Source: Streptomyces dysideae (lineage in GTDB: Bacteria > Actinomycetota > Actinomycetes > Streptomycetales > Streptomycetaceae). From it: DNA of 64,000 nt. The position numbers and the translations under genes were made by a program. The stretch covers positions 72,641 through 136,640 of the forward strand of contig NZ_KQ949077.1 of NCBI RefSeq assembly GCF_001514305.1, written 5' to 3'. The notes below the pieces were generated by a model. It searched no databases and had not been told where the DNA came from. It was given only the letters and a program-made list of their open reading frames with translations. Numbering within the stretch: the first letter of the stretch is position 1; each line of letters begins with the position of its first letter. Positions 56,537-64,000 of the stretch are shown here, one piece after another.

Positions 56537-56938
56537 ATGAAGCGCACGCTCGGTAGAACTATCGCCATCGCTGTCACAGCTGCGGGGATCGCGTTGACGA
56601 ACACGTCCGCTTACGCGGACGGATCCAACGTCACCGCCTGGACGCAACAGGACAGCAGCGGCAGGTCGGGGGGTGGGGTCACCTTCAAGCCGTACGGGGA
56701 ACACCTGTACATCGCCGACAACGTCAAGAACGGCGAGTCGGTCGTCGCGCACATACAGTACGGCTCGAAGGACCAGTGGTGGTTCAACAGCGGCGGCGCG
56801 GGCACCACGCGGCACCTCGACTTCGATATCGCCGAAGGCACTGAGGTGGCCGTCGCCGCCTGCCGTGGCCACTGGAAGGGCAGCGTCGCGAAGAGTGAGA
56901 TCTGGGCCTGCGGCCTCTGGAAGGTCACCAAAGCCTGA
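56537..56938 (+). CDS. small secreted protein
   Basis: 133 aa from ATG 56537. MKRTLGRTIAIAVTAAGIALTNTSAYA is a Sec signal peptide; the mature 106 residues (DGSNVTAWTQQDSSGRSGGGVTFKPYGEHLYIADN ... WACGLWKVTKA) are beta-rich with two Cys (VAACRGHWKG, IWACG). It resembles small secreted Streptomyces proteins of unknown role. Followed by a strong terminator. Confidence 0.75.
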   Translation: MKRTLGRTIAIAVTAAGIALTNTSAYADGSNVTAWTQQDSSGRSGGGVTFKPYGEHLYIADNVKNGESVVAHIQYGSKDQWWFNSGGAGTTRHLDFDIAEGTEVAVAACRGHWKGSVAKSEIWACGLWKVTKA

Positions 56939-56967
56939 CATCGGTAGCTTGCCCAGTACTTGACGCA

Positions 56968-57004
56968 CGAGAAGGCGCCCGACCTACCGCCGGGCGCCTT
57001 CTCG
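56968..57004. terminator. hairpin terminator
   Basis: CGAGAAGGCGCCCG / CGGGCGCCTTCTCG, a 14-bp perfect stem with a 9-base loop, between the secreted-protein gene and the PBP fragment. Confidence 0.85.
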
Positions 57005-57311
57005 TTGCTATTGGTCGTCGCCGGGTCCACGGTGACGTCGTCCGTCGGTTTGTCCGTCGGTTCCACCGTGGGCTCCTCGGTCGTCGGCGTCTCCGTCGGC
57101 TCCTCGGTCGTCGGCTCCTGCGTCGGCGTCCAGGTCGGCTGGACCGCCGCACCCTGGTCGGTATTGAGGTCGAACTCGGCATCCGTCTTCGTCACGCCGA
57201 ACATGTACGCCGCCCAGATCTCCGCCGGGAAGCCGCCGCCGTTGACGCGGTCGTTGCCGCCCGCGCCGTACATCTTGACCTGCGGGTGCGGAGTCTTGTC
57301 GTCCTCACGGA
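57005..57311 (-). pseudogene. C-terminal fragment of a second PBP gene
   Basis: Encodes EDDKTPHPQVKMYGAGGNDRVNGGGFPAEIWAAYMFGVTKTDAEFDLNTDQG and a Pro/Thr/Glu-rich tail ending KPTDDVTVDP, paralogous to residues 660-760 of the intact PBP next door (VNGGGFPAxIWAAYMFGVT shared). No start and no stop before the terminator. It is the tail of a diverged homologue, joined to the right 83-bp repeat. Confidence 0.8.
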
Positions 57312-57394
57312 AGCTGAACCTACGAGATCGCCTACTGCCCATCCCCCGGATCCACCGGATCCAGTGAGACGTCGTCCGTCGGCTTCGTCGTCGG
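57312..57394. repeat. 83-bp direct repeat, right copy
   Basis: Native copy at the 3' end of the PBP gene; it also contains the AGCTGA of the katA end, showing that katA and the PBP gene once lay tail to tail with 17 bases between stops. Confidence 0.85.
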
Positions 57395-59626
57395 CGTCGG
57401 GCTCGGGGGCTGGGTTGTCGGCTCCTCCGTCGGTTCCTGGGTGGTCGGGGTCGCGGACGGGGTCTGCGACGGGGGCGCTGTGGTCGGGGCCTGCGTCGTC
57501 GGCTGCTGCGTCGGGGTCTGGGTCGGGCGTTGGGTCGGGGTCGGCGTCCGGGTCGGCTCGACCGCCGCGCCCTGGTCGGTGTCCAGGTCGAACTCGGCGC
57601 TCGTGGACGTCACGCCGAACATGTACGCCGCCCAGATCTGCGCCGGGAAGCCGCCGCCGTTGATGCGGGGCAGGCCGGCGACCTTGTACAGCGGGACCTG
57701 CGCACCGGTCTTGTTGTCCTCGCCGAACAGGCCGACCGCAGTGACCAGGTCGGGCGTGTAACCAGTGAACCAGGCCGACTTGTTGTTCTCGGACGTGCCC
57801 GTCTTGCCCGCGACCTCCTGGCCGTCGCGCTTGGCGTTGTCGCGGACGGACGTCCTGGCCGTACCGTCGTCGACCACGCCCGTGAGGACCGAGGTCACCG
57901 TGTCGGCGGCCTCGCGGCTGATGACCTGCTCGCCGACCGGGTCCGGGAACTCGACCTTACGGGTGTTGTTCTCGACGGACTTGATGAGGGCCGGGGTGAC
58001 CTTCTTGCCGTGGTTGTCGAGGGTGGCGTAGACCCCGGCCATCTCCAACGGGCTCGCGCCCATGGTGCCCAGGGTCTGCGCGGGCACCGCCTTCAGGTCG
58101 GCGGAGTTCATGCCGAGCTTCTCCGCGACGGCCACCACCTCGTCCATGCCCACGTCGACGCCCAACTGCGCGAACACGGAGTTGATGGACTTGTTCATCG
58201 CCGTCTGGACGGTGACGTCGCCGTAGTTCCCGTCGTCCTCGTTCTCCGGGGCGAAGGCGATGTCGCTGCCCTTGACGGGGCGCTTGCTGGTGCCGTCGTA
58301 GATCGTGTTCGCGGTGATCGGCTTGCCGGACTGCGTCTTCGCGTTCTCCTCCAGGGCGGCGGCGAGGATCACCGGCTTGAAGGTGGACGCGGGCTGGTAG
58401 TCCGTGCGGGTCGCGTTGTTCCTGAAGTGCTGCAGGTAGTCCACGCCGCCGTACATCGCGACGACCGCGCCCGTCTTGGGGTTCACGGACACCGCGCCGG
58501 CCTGGACGTCCGCGTCGACCGGCCGCTCTTTCTCGTCCAGTTTGCTGGTGAGCTGTGCCTTGACGGCCTTCGCCAGCGCCGTCTGCTTCTTCTTGTCGAT
58601 GTTGAGCGTGATGGTCCAGCCGCCGTTCCGGCGCATCACCTCGGCCTGCTTGATGTTCTCGGCGGCGCCCTGGGCGACGAGCCGCTGCTCCAGCGCGTCG
58701 TTGGCGGCCTCCACCAGGTAGCCGGTCTGGCCGGCCTTGCCGGGGTCGCCCTTGGGCTTCTCGGGCACCGGGAACTTCATGGCCTGGCGCTCGGACCTGT
58801 CCAGCCAGCCCTCCTCGACCATGTTGTTCAGGACGTAGTTCCAGCGCTCCTGCACCAGCTTCCTGCTGGCGTCCGACGCGACCGCCCAGTCGTACTGGCT
58901 CGGCGCCTGCAGCAGCGCGGCCAGATACGCGCCCTGCTCGACCTCGAGGTCCTCGGCGTCGACGTGGTAGTAGGCCTGGGCGGCGGCCTGGATGCCGTAG
59001 GCGTTGCGGCCGTAGTAGCTGGTGTTGATGTAGCCGGCGAGGATGTAGTCCTTGGACTTCTCGCGGTCCAGCTTCAGCGAGATGACCATTTCCTGCAGCT
59101 TGCGGGAGACCGTCTGGTCCTGGGTCAGGTAGTAGTTCTTGACGTACTGCTGGGTGATCGTCGAACCGCCCTGCGCGCCCTTGCCGGAGAGCGTGTTGAG
59201 CAGACCGCGCGCGGTGCCCTTGAGGTCGACGCCGGAGTCCTTGTAGAAGGTCTTGTTCTCGGCGGCGACGAAGGCCTGCTGCACCTTCTTGGGCACCTTG
59301 GCCAGGGGCACGACCTCGCGGTTGACGGTGCCGTCGCGGGCCAGGAGCGTGCCGTCGCTGTACTCGTAGACGTTGCTCTGCAGCTTGGCGTCGGCGTTCC
59401 CCTCGGGGATGTCGATCACCAGGTACAGCACGATGAACGCGCCGATCCCGAGCAGGCAGGCGCCGAGAAACGTGCCGAGGAGCTTCTTCCAGGTGAAGAA
59501 GCGGCGTATGCCGCTCTTCCCGTCGCCGGCCGCGCGGCGCCCGGGCGCGGCGCGGTGGCCACCGCGCTGTCGCGCTCGTCTCTCTTCCGCTCGTCCCATG
59601 GGTCCGATCCGCTCCGCTTCGTTCAT
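57332..59626 (-). CDS. ponA: class A penicillin-binding protein (transglycosylase/transpeptidase)
   Basis: 764 aa bifunctional peptidoglycan synthase. One membrane helix (49-72). GT51 domain with AAENKTFYKDSGVD (catalytic Glu123), GGSTITQQYVKNYY and RKLQEM. Transpeptidase motifs: STFK (414-417), SIN (480-482) and KTGT (608-611). The last 75 residues are a Pro/Thr/Gln-rich extracellular tail of repeated PTxxPT. It is in a typical leftward single-gene unit. Confidence 0.94.
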   Translation of the reverse strand: MNEAERIGPMGRAEERRARQRGGHRAAPGRRAAGDGKSGIRRFFTWKKLLGTFLGACLLGIGAFIVLYLVIDIPEGNADAKLQSNVYEYSDGTLLARDGTVNREVVPLAKVPKKVQQAFVAAENKTFYKDSGVDLKGTARGLLNTLSGKGAQGGSTITQQYVKNYYLTQDQTVSRKLQEMVISLKLDREKSKDYILAGYINTSYYGRNAYGIQAAAQAYYHVDAEDLEVEQGAYLAALLQAPSQYDWAVASDASRKLVQERWNYVLNNMVEEGWLDRSERQAMKFPVPEKPKGDPGKAGQTGYLVEAANDALEQRLVAQGAAENIKQAEVMRRNGGWTITLNIDKKKQTALAKAVKAQLTSKLDEKERPVDADVQAGAVSVNPKTGAVVAMYGGVDYLQHFRNNATRTDYQPASTFKPVILAAALEENAKTQSGKPITANTIYDGTSKRPVKGSDIAFAPENEDDGNYGDVTVQTAMNKSINSVFAQLGVDVGMDEVVAVAEKLGMNSADLKAVPAQTLGTMGASPLEMAGVYATLDNHGKKVTPALIKSVENNTRKVEFPDPVGEQVISREAADTVTSVLTGVVDDGTARTSVRDNAKRDGQEVAGKTGTSENNKSAWFTGYTPDLVTAVGLFGEDNKTGAQVPLYKVAGLPRINGGGFPAQIWAAYMFGVTSTSAEFDLDTDQGAAVEPTRTPTPTQRPTQTPTQQPTTQAPTTAPPSQTPSATPTTQEPTEEPTTQPPSPTPTTKPTDDVSLDPVDPGDGQ

Positions 59627-59870
59627 GTGTGCTCACGTGCCACACAGGTTCGCCGCTCAGGTCAGCTCAGAAAGCTAACACCGGGAGTTGTGACAAAGGG
59701 CAGCTGATCCAGCCTTTTACGGACGTGAGAATCAGCACCCGTTCCACTGGAACCGACGTATGAGAGGGGTTGAGGGTTGCTGCGGCAGGGTAATCTGATA
59801 TCACTTAGCTAGACCGAAGCTATGCAGTGCTACGGCTGTACGAGGCCGTACGAGAAACGGGGGATCACCC

Positions 59871-60815
59871 ATGTCCATACGCGATTCGCAGGTCACCGCG
59901 GTCACCGCGGACGTACCCGAGATGCCCGCCCCACGCGTGCGTGAGTTCCAGGCGCACAGCATCGGCGGCGGTCTTGCCCTGCTGCTGGGGCTGCTCGGGC
60001 TCGCGGCCGGCGTCGGGATGGTGGTGTCCGCCACGGCGGTCTCCGCGACCGGCATCAAGGCCGTGCTGATCGTCGGTGGCATCCTGATCGGGCTCGGCGC
60101 CTTCGTCGCGATGTGCGGGCTGAACATGGTGGCACCGGGCGAGGCCCGGGTCGTCCAGCTCTTCGGGCGGTATCGGGGGACGATCCGGCAGGACGGGCTG
60201 CGCTGGGTCAACCCGCTGACGTCCCGGACGAAGATCTCGACGCGGGTGCGGAACCACGAGACGGCTGTCCTGAAGGTCAACGACGCCTACGGCAACCCGA
60301 TAGAGCTCGCCGCGGTCGTGGTGTGGAAGGTCCAGGACACCGCGCAGGCCAGCTTCGAGGTGGACGACTTCCTGGAGTTCGTCTCCACCCAGACCGAGGC
60401 CGCGGTGCGGCACATCGCCATCGAGTACCCGTACGACGCCCATGAGGAGGGCGGCCTGTCGCTGCGCGGGAACGCCGAGGAGATCACCGAGAAGCTCGCC
60501 ACCGAACTGCACGCGCGCGTGGAGGCGGCCGGTGTGCAGATCATCGAGTCACGCTTCACGCACCTCGCGTACGCTCCCGAGATCGCGTCGGCGATGCTCC
60601 AGCGGCAGCAGGCCGGGGCGGTCGTCGCGGCGCGGCGGCAGATCGTGGACGGAGCGGTGGGGATGGTCGAGGCGGCACTGGCCCGGATCTCCGAGCGGGA
60701 CATCGTGGAGCTGGACGGGGAGCGCAAGGCGGCGATGGTGTCGAACCTGATGGTGGTGCTGTGCGGTGACCGGTCGCCGCAGCCCGTCCTGAACACGGGG
60801 ACCCTCTACCAGTGA
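59871..60815 (+). CDS. SPFH-domain membrane protein
   Basis: 314 aa from ATG 59871. Two membrane helices (about 31-55 and 62-82) precede the SPFH domain, with [44 protein letters not shown] and [59 protein letters not shown]. The GTG of the next gene overlaps its stop. A second SPFH protein of the window is at 5190, but that one is paired with NfeD. Confidence 0.9.
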   Translation: MSIRDSQVTAVTADVPEMPAPRVREFQAHSIGGGLALLLGLLGLAAGVGMVVSATAVSATGIKAVLIVGGILIGLGAFVAMCGLNMVAPGEARVVQLFGRYRGTIRQDGLRWVNPLTSRTKISTRVRNHETAVLKVNDAYGNPIELAAVVVWKVQDTAQASFEVDDFLEFVSTQTEAAVRHIAIEYPYDAHEEGGLSLRGNAEEITEKLATELHARVEAAGVQIIESRFTHLAYAPEIASAMLQRQQAGAVVAARRQIVDGAVGMVEAALARISERDIVELDGERKAAMVSNLMVVLCGDRSPQPVLNTGTLYQ

Positions 60816-61060
60816 CGGTTCCCCCCGAGGAGTCCTCGCCCAGGCGGCGGCCGCAGCAGCGCAAGCAGGTGCTGCTGCGGCTGGACCCGCTGGTGTACGA
60901 CGCGCTGGCGCGGTGGGCGGGCGACGAGCTGCGCTCGGCCAACGCGCAGATCGAGTTCCTGTTGCGGCGGGCGCTGGCGGAAGCCGGGCGCCTGCCGGGC
61001 GGGGCGGGGCCGATTCCGCGGCGCGGGCGCCCGCCCGCCGAGCAGGAGCCGGAGGCCTAG
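60812..61060 (+). CDS. CopG/Arc-type ribbon-helix-helix protein
   Basis: 82 aa, GTG start overlapping the SPFH stop. RKQVLLRLDPLVYDALARWAGDELRSANAQIEFLLRRALAEAGRL is a ribbon-helix-helix domain; the rest is Pro/Arg-rich. Probably DNA-binding. Coupling to the SPFH gene is common in Streptomyces. Confidence 0.82.
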   Translation: MTVPPEESSPRRRPQQRKQVLLRLDPLVYDALARWAGDELRSANAQIEFLLRRALAEAGRLPGGAGPIPRRGRPPAEQEPEA

Positions 61061-61142
61061 GCCGGTCCGGTCGGCCCGGTCCGTGTAGCAGAACCGTGAC
61101 AATCGGCCCCGACCTGCGCTCCCGCACCCCTGGCCGTGGTCC

Positions 61143-61183
61143 GCACACGGCGCGTATACACGGCGCGTATACACCCTGTGTAC
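61143..61183 (+). promoter_or_regulatory. tandem-repeat operator/promoter of the PadR-ABC operon
   Basis: ACACGGCGCGTAT occurs twice back to back, followed by ACACCCTGTGTAC; GTATAC is palindromic. TGTACT/TATACA can serve as -10. The position just before PadR fits autoregulation by PadR. Confidence 0.5.
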
Positions 61184-61193
61184 TGTGCTTCCC

Positions 61194-61718
61194 ATGTCCA
61201 TCGGTCATACCCTTCTGGGACTCCTGGAGTCCGGCCCCTGTCACGGCTACGACCTGAAGCGGGCCTTCGACGAGAAGTTCGGTCACGACCGGCCGCTGCA
61301 CTACGGCCAGGTCTATTCGACGATGTCCCGGCTGCTGAAGCACGGCCTCGTGGAGGTCGAGGGCATCGAGCCCGGCGGCGGCCCGGAGCGCAAGCGGTAC
61401 GCGATCACCGAGGCCGGCATCACCGACGTACAGCAGTGGCTGGCGACGCCGGAGAAGCCGGAGCCGTATCTGCAGTCGACGCTGTACACCAAGGTCGTCC
61501 TCGCGCTGCTCACCCGGCGCAACGCCGCCGACATCCTCGACACCCAGCGCGCCGAGCACCTGCGCATGATGCGGATCCTCACCGACCGCAAGCGCAAGGG
61601 CGATCTGGCGGACCAGCTGATCTGCGACCACGCCCTGTTCCATCTCGAGGCCGATCTGCGCTGGCTGGAACTCACCGCCGCGCGCCTCGACAAGCTGGCG
61701 GAGGTGGTGGTCAAGTGA
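61194..61718 (+). CDS. PadR-family transcriptional regulator
   Basis: 174 aa from ATG 61194. GHTLLGLLESGPCHGYDLKRAFDEKFGHDRPLHYGQVYSTMSRLLKHGLVEVEGIEPGGGPERKRYAITEAG is the winged-helix PadR domain; the C-terminal Vir_act_alpha_C-type helical region dimerises. First gene of an operon with the ABC transporter, which it likely represses and whose substrate it may sense. Confidence 0.93.
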   Translation: MSIGHTLLGLLESGPCHGYDLKRAFDEKFGHDRPLHYGQVYSTMSRLLKHGLVEVEGIEPGGGPERKRYAITEAGITDVQQWLATPEKPEPYLQSTLYTKVVLALLTRRNAADILDTQRAEHLRMMRILTDRKRKGDLADQLICDHALFHLEADLRWLELTAARLDKLAEVVVK

Positions 61719-62404
61719 CGCCGCCGCCCGGTTCTCTGCTCGCGGCCCAGGAGCTGCGCAAGGCCTACGGGCCGACGGTCGCCCTCGACGGCGCCGAGTT
61801 CTCCATCCATCCGGGCGAGGTCGTCGCCGTGATGGGGCCGTCCGGCTCGGGGAAGTCGACCCTGCTGCACTGTCTCGCCGGGATCGTGCCACCCGACTCG
61901 GGGTCGATCACGTACAACGGGCGCGAGCTCGCCACGATGAGCGACGCCCAGCGCAGTGCGCTCAGGCGTTCCGAGTTCGGGTTCGTGTTCCAGTTCGGGC
62001 AACTCGTGCCGGAGCTGACCTGTGTGGAGAACGTCGCCCTGCCGCTGCGGCTCAACGGGACGAGCCGCAAGGAGGCCGAGCGGACCGCGCTGACCTGGAT
62101 GGAGCGGCTGGAGGTCGACGACCTGCGCAAGAAGCGGCCCGGTGAGGTCTCCGGCGGTCAGGGGCAGCGCGTCGCCGTGGCCCGTGCGCTGGTCACCAGC
62201 CCGCGCATGCTGTTCGCCGACGAGCCGACCGGCGCGCTCGACTCCCTCAACGGCGAGCGGGTGATGGAGCTGCTCACCGATGCCGCCCGGTCCACCAACG
62301 CGGCCGTCGTGCTGGTCACGCACGAGGCGCGGGTCGCTGCGTACTCCGACCGCGAGATCGTCGTACGGGACGGCAAGTCCCGGGACATGGAGCGCGTCGT
62401 ATGA
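61715..62404 (+). CDS. ABC transporter ATP-binding protein (MacB/LolD type)
   Basis: 229 aa, GTG start overlapping the padR stop. Walker A GPSGSGKST (about 42-50), Q-loop FQFGQLVPELTCVENV, signature VSGGQGQRVAVARAL, Walker B MLFADEPTGALDS and H-loop VLVTHEAR are all present. Energy subunit for the FtsX-type permease that follows with an ATGA overlap. Probably antibiotic or lipid export. Confidence 0.94.
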   Translation: MTPPPGSLLAAQELRKAYGPTVALDGAEFSIHPGEVVAVMGPSGSGKSTLLHCLAGIVPPDSGSITYNGRELATMSDAQRSALRRSEFGFVFQFGQLVPELTCVENVALPLRLNGTSRKEAERTALTWMERLEVDDLRKKRPGEVSGGQGQRVAVARALVTSPRMLFADEPTGALDSLNGERVMELLTDAARSTNAAVVLVTHEARVAAYSDREIVVRDGKSRDMERVV

Positions 62405-64000
62405 GAGTGCGGCAGTGGGCCAAGGACTTGGCCATGGGGGTGCGGTTCGCCTTCGCGGGCGGACGGGAGGGCTGGGTCCGGGCCCTGCTGACGGCCGTCG
62501 GCGTCGGGCTCGGGGTGGCACTGCTGCTGCTGACGACCGCGATACCCAACGTGCTGAACGCCCGGAGCGACCGGGGGAACGCGCGCACCGACATCACGTA
62601 CAGCGGCACGCAGATACCGAAGGCCGCCAACACGCTGATCGTCGCGAACGTCGATACGACCTTCCGTGACCTGGACGTCCGCGGCCGGGAGCTGGAGATC
62701 GAAGGGCCAAAGGCGCCGCTGCCGCCGGGCCTGGAGCGGTTCCCGGCGGTCGGCGAGATGGTGGTCTCGCCCGCGCTGAAGCGGCTGCTGGACTCGGACG
62801 GGGGGAAGCTGCTGCGGGACCGGCTGCCGGACCGGATCGTCGGGACCATCGCGGACCAGGGGCTGATCGGCTCGGGCGAACTCGCCTTCTACCGCGGCGG
62901 CGAGAACCTCGCGGCGCAGATCGACGGCTACCGGATCACCCGTATCGACCGGTACGGCGATCCGGAGGCGACCAGTGAGGGGTTCGACCCGGTCCTGATC
63001 CTGCTGATCCTCGTCGTCTTCGTGGCGCTGCTGATGCCGGTGGCCGTGTTCATCGCGGCGGCCGTGCGGTTCGGCGGCGAGCGGCGCGACCGGCGGCTCG
63101 CGGCGCTGCGGCTGGTCGGCTCCGACAGCCGGATGACCCGGCGGATCGCGGCCGGCGAGGCGCTCGCGGGCGCGCTGCTCGGGCTGGTCTTCGGCACCGT
63201 CTTCTTCCTGGTCGGCCGTCAGATCGCGGGCACCGTCCAGGTGTACCGGGTCAGCGTGTTCCCGAGCGATCTGAACCCCTCGCCCGCGCTGGCCCTGCTG
63301 GTCGGCGCCGCGGTGCCGGCGGCGGCCGTGCTGGTCACGCTGTTCGCGCTGCGCGGGGTGGTGATCGAGCCGCTCGGTGTGGTGCGTACGGCGAGGCCCT
63401 CGCGGCGCCGGCTGTGGTGGCGGCTGCTGCTGCCGCTGGCCGGGCTCGCGATGCTCTACACGATGATCGGGCAGGGCCGGGACAACGGCAACTTCAACCG
63501 GTACCTCGTCATCGGCGGCGTCCTGCTGTTGCTGGTCGGGGTGACCGCGCTGCTGCCGTGGATCGTCGAGGCGGTCGTCGCCCGGCTCGGGGCGGGCGGA
63601 CTGGCCTGGCAGCTGGCCGTGCGCAGGCTGCAGTTGAGCAGCGGTACGGCGGCCCGCATGGTCAACGGGGTCGCGGTGGCGGTGGCCGGGGCGATCGCGC
63701 TGCAGATGCTGTTCGCCGGCGTGGAGGGCGACTACACCGAGGACTCCGGGTTCGACGTCACGCGGGCGCAGATGCAGGTGTCCGTGCCGAGCGGTGTCGA
63801 ACTCGACGGCGCCGTCGAGAAGTTCCGGGACACCGACGGCGTCCGCGAGGTCTACGCGTACGCCGAGGGGTACCTGGGTGAGAGCCGCCGGGATCCGGAG
63901 CGCGGGTCCGAGTTCACCGTCGGCGACTGCGCGTCGCTGCGGCAGGTGGCCGACCTGCCCTCCTGTCGGGACGGCGACGTCTTCGTCGTACGGGGCGCGG
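62401..64000 (+). CDS. FtsX-like ABC permease, 5' part (runs off right edge)
   Basis: 533 residues visible from ATG 62401. One helix (about 26-47), an extracellular domain of about 155 residues, three helices with VFVALLMPVAVFIAAAVRFGGERRDRRLAALRLVGS (the FtsX motif), then further helices near 330-410 and a second extracellular domain. Typical of large Streptomyces permeases paired with one ATPase. The C-terminus is outside the window. Confidence 0.9.
   Translation, partial: MRVRQWAKDLAMGVRFAFAGGREGWVRALLTAVGVGLGVALLLLTTAIPNVLNARSDRGNARTDITYSGTQIPKAANTLIVANVDTTFRDLDVRGRELEIEGPKAPLPPGLERFPAVGEMVVSPALKRLLDSDGGKLLRDRLPDRIVGTIADQGLIGSGELAFYRGGENLAAQIDGYRITRIDRYGDPEATSEGFDPVLILLILVVFVALLMPVAVFIAAAVRFGGERRDRRLAALRLVGSDSRMTRRIAAGEALAGALLGLVFGTVFFLVGRQIAGTVQVYRVSVFPSDLNPSPALALLVGAAVPAAAVLVTLFALRGVVIEPLGVVRTARPSRRRLWWRLLLPLAGLAMLYTMIGQGRDNGNFNRYLVIGGVLLLLVGVTALLPWIVEAVVARLGAGGLAWQLAVRRLQLSSGTAARMVNGVAVAVAGAIALQMLFAGVEGDYTEDSGFDVTRAQMQVSVPSGVELDGAVEKFRDTDGVREVYAYAEGYLGESRRDPERGSEFTVGDCASLRQVADLPSCRDGDVFVVRGA

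Noticed and set aside
57530..59707. 725-codon plus-strand open frame
   Set aside because: Exact antisense of the PBP gene, whose catalytic motifs are intact. The product is a Leu/Gly/Arg/Asp-rich shadow.

Overview
The window reads as chromosomal DNA of a Streptomyces-type actinomycete. GC is very high, genes are tightly packed with many ATGA/GTGA overlaps, and the gene families are typical of the genus (WhiB, DUF397 beside a DUF5753 HTH regulator, PadR-ABC, a SpoIIE phosphatase fused to a histidine-kinase-like ATPase, polyphosphate glucokinase, DUF6542). All calls come from reading the sequence; no database search was run.

Layout. (1) 1-8220: chromosomal genes: a leftward Mrp-type cation/proton antiporter operon (mnhE-F-G-B-C-D, cut by the left edge), a CBS protein, a PucR-type regulator, an SPFH/NfeD membrane pair and a DUF234-type ATPase. 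(2) About 8370-33084: an accessory block bounded by copies of GACGTTGAAGCGGAAC, which is also the 3' end of ychF. I read 8867-33084 (24.2 kb) as an integrative mobilisable element inserted at ychF, and 8370-8866 as the stump of an older insertion. Its right part is the core: relaxase, MobC, an inverted-repeat-rich oriT candidate, a DUF3631 ATPase with iteron-like repeats in its 5' coding end, an Xis-like protein, an HTH regulator and a tyrosine integrase. Its left part is cargo. (3) 33066-51628: core genome: ychF, ppgK, ispH, xseA/xseB, a nitroreductase, glpX, a WhiB protein, class I and class II fumarases, an FomD-like DUF402 protein, a SpoIIE phosphatase and catalase. (4) 51623-57394: a second small island flanked by 83-bp direct repeats, carrying a DUF1906 hydrolase-like protein, a degenerate M15-like exported protein and fragments of the SpoIIE and PBP genes that flank it. 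(5) 57332-64000: PBP1-type transglycosylase/transpeptidase, SPFH protein, CopG-like protein, then a PadR-ABC-FtsX operon cut by the right edge.

Most interesting cargo. At 12102-16230 three genes overlap by ATGA and form one unit: a TIR-domain protein, a large divergent P-loop NTPase and a two-helix membrane protein. The TIR protein carries GPVNxGxGHQY in its C-terminal tail, and the NTPase carries the same peptide at its N-terminus. That is the arrangement expected when an NLR-like receptor recruits its effector through a shared homotypic (amyloid-like) motif, so this is a candidate new immune or abortive-infection system. A second odd cluster (16729-18724) has an orphan phosphoribosyltransferase-like protein, a RuvC-like protein lacking recognisable catalytic acids, and a Ser/Thr kinase with DLG in place of DFG.
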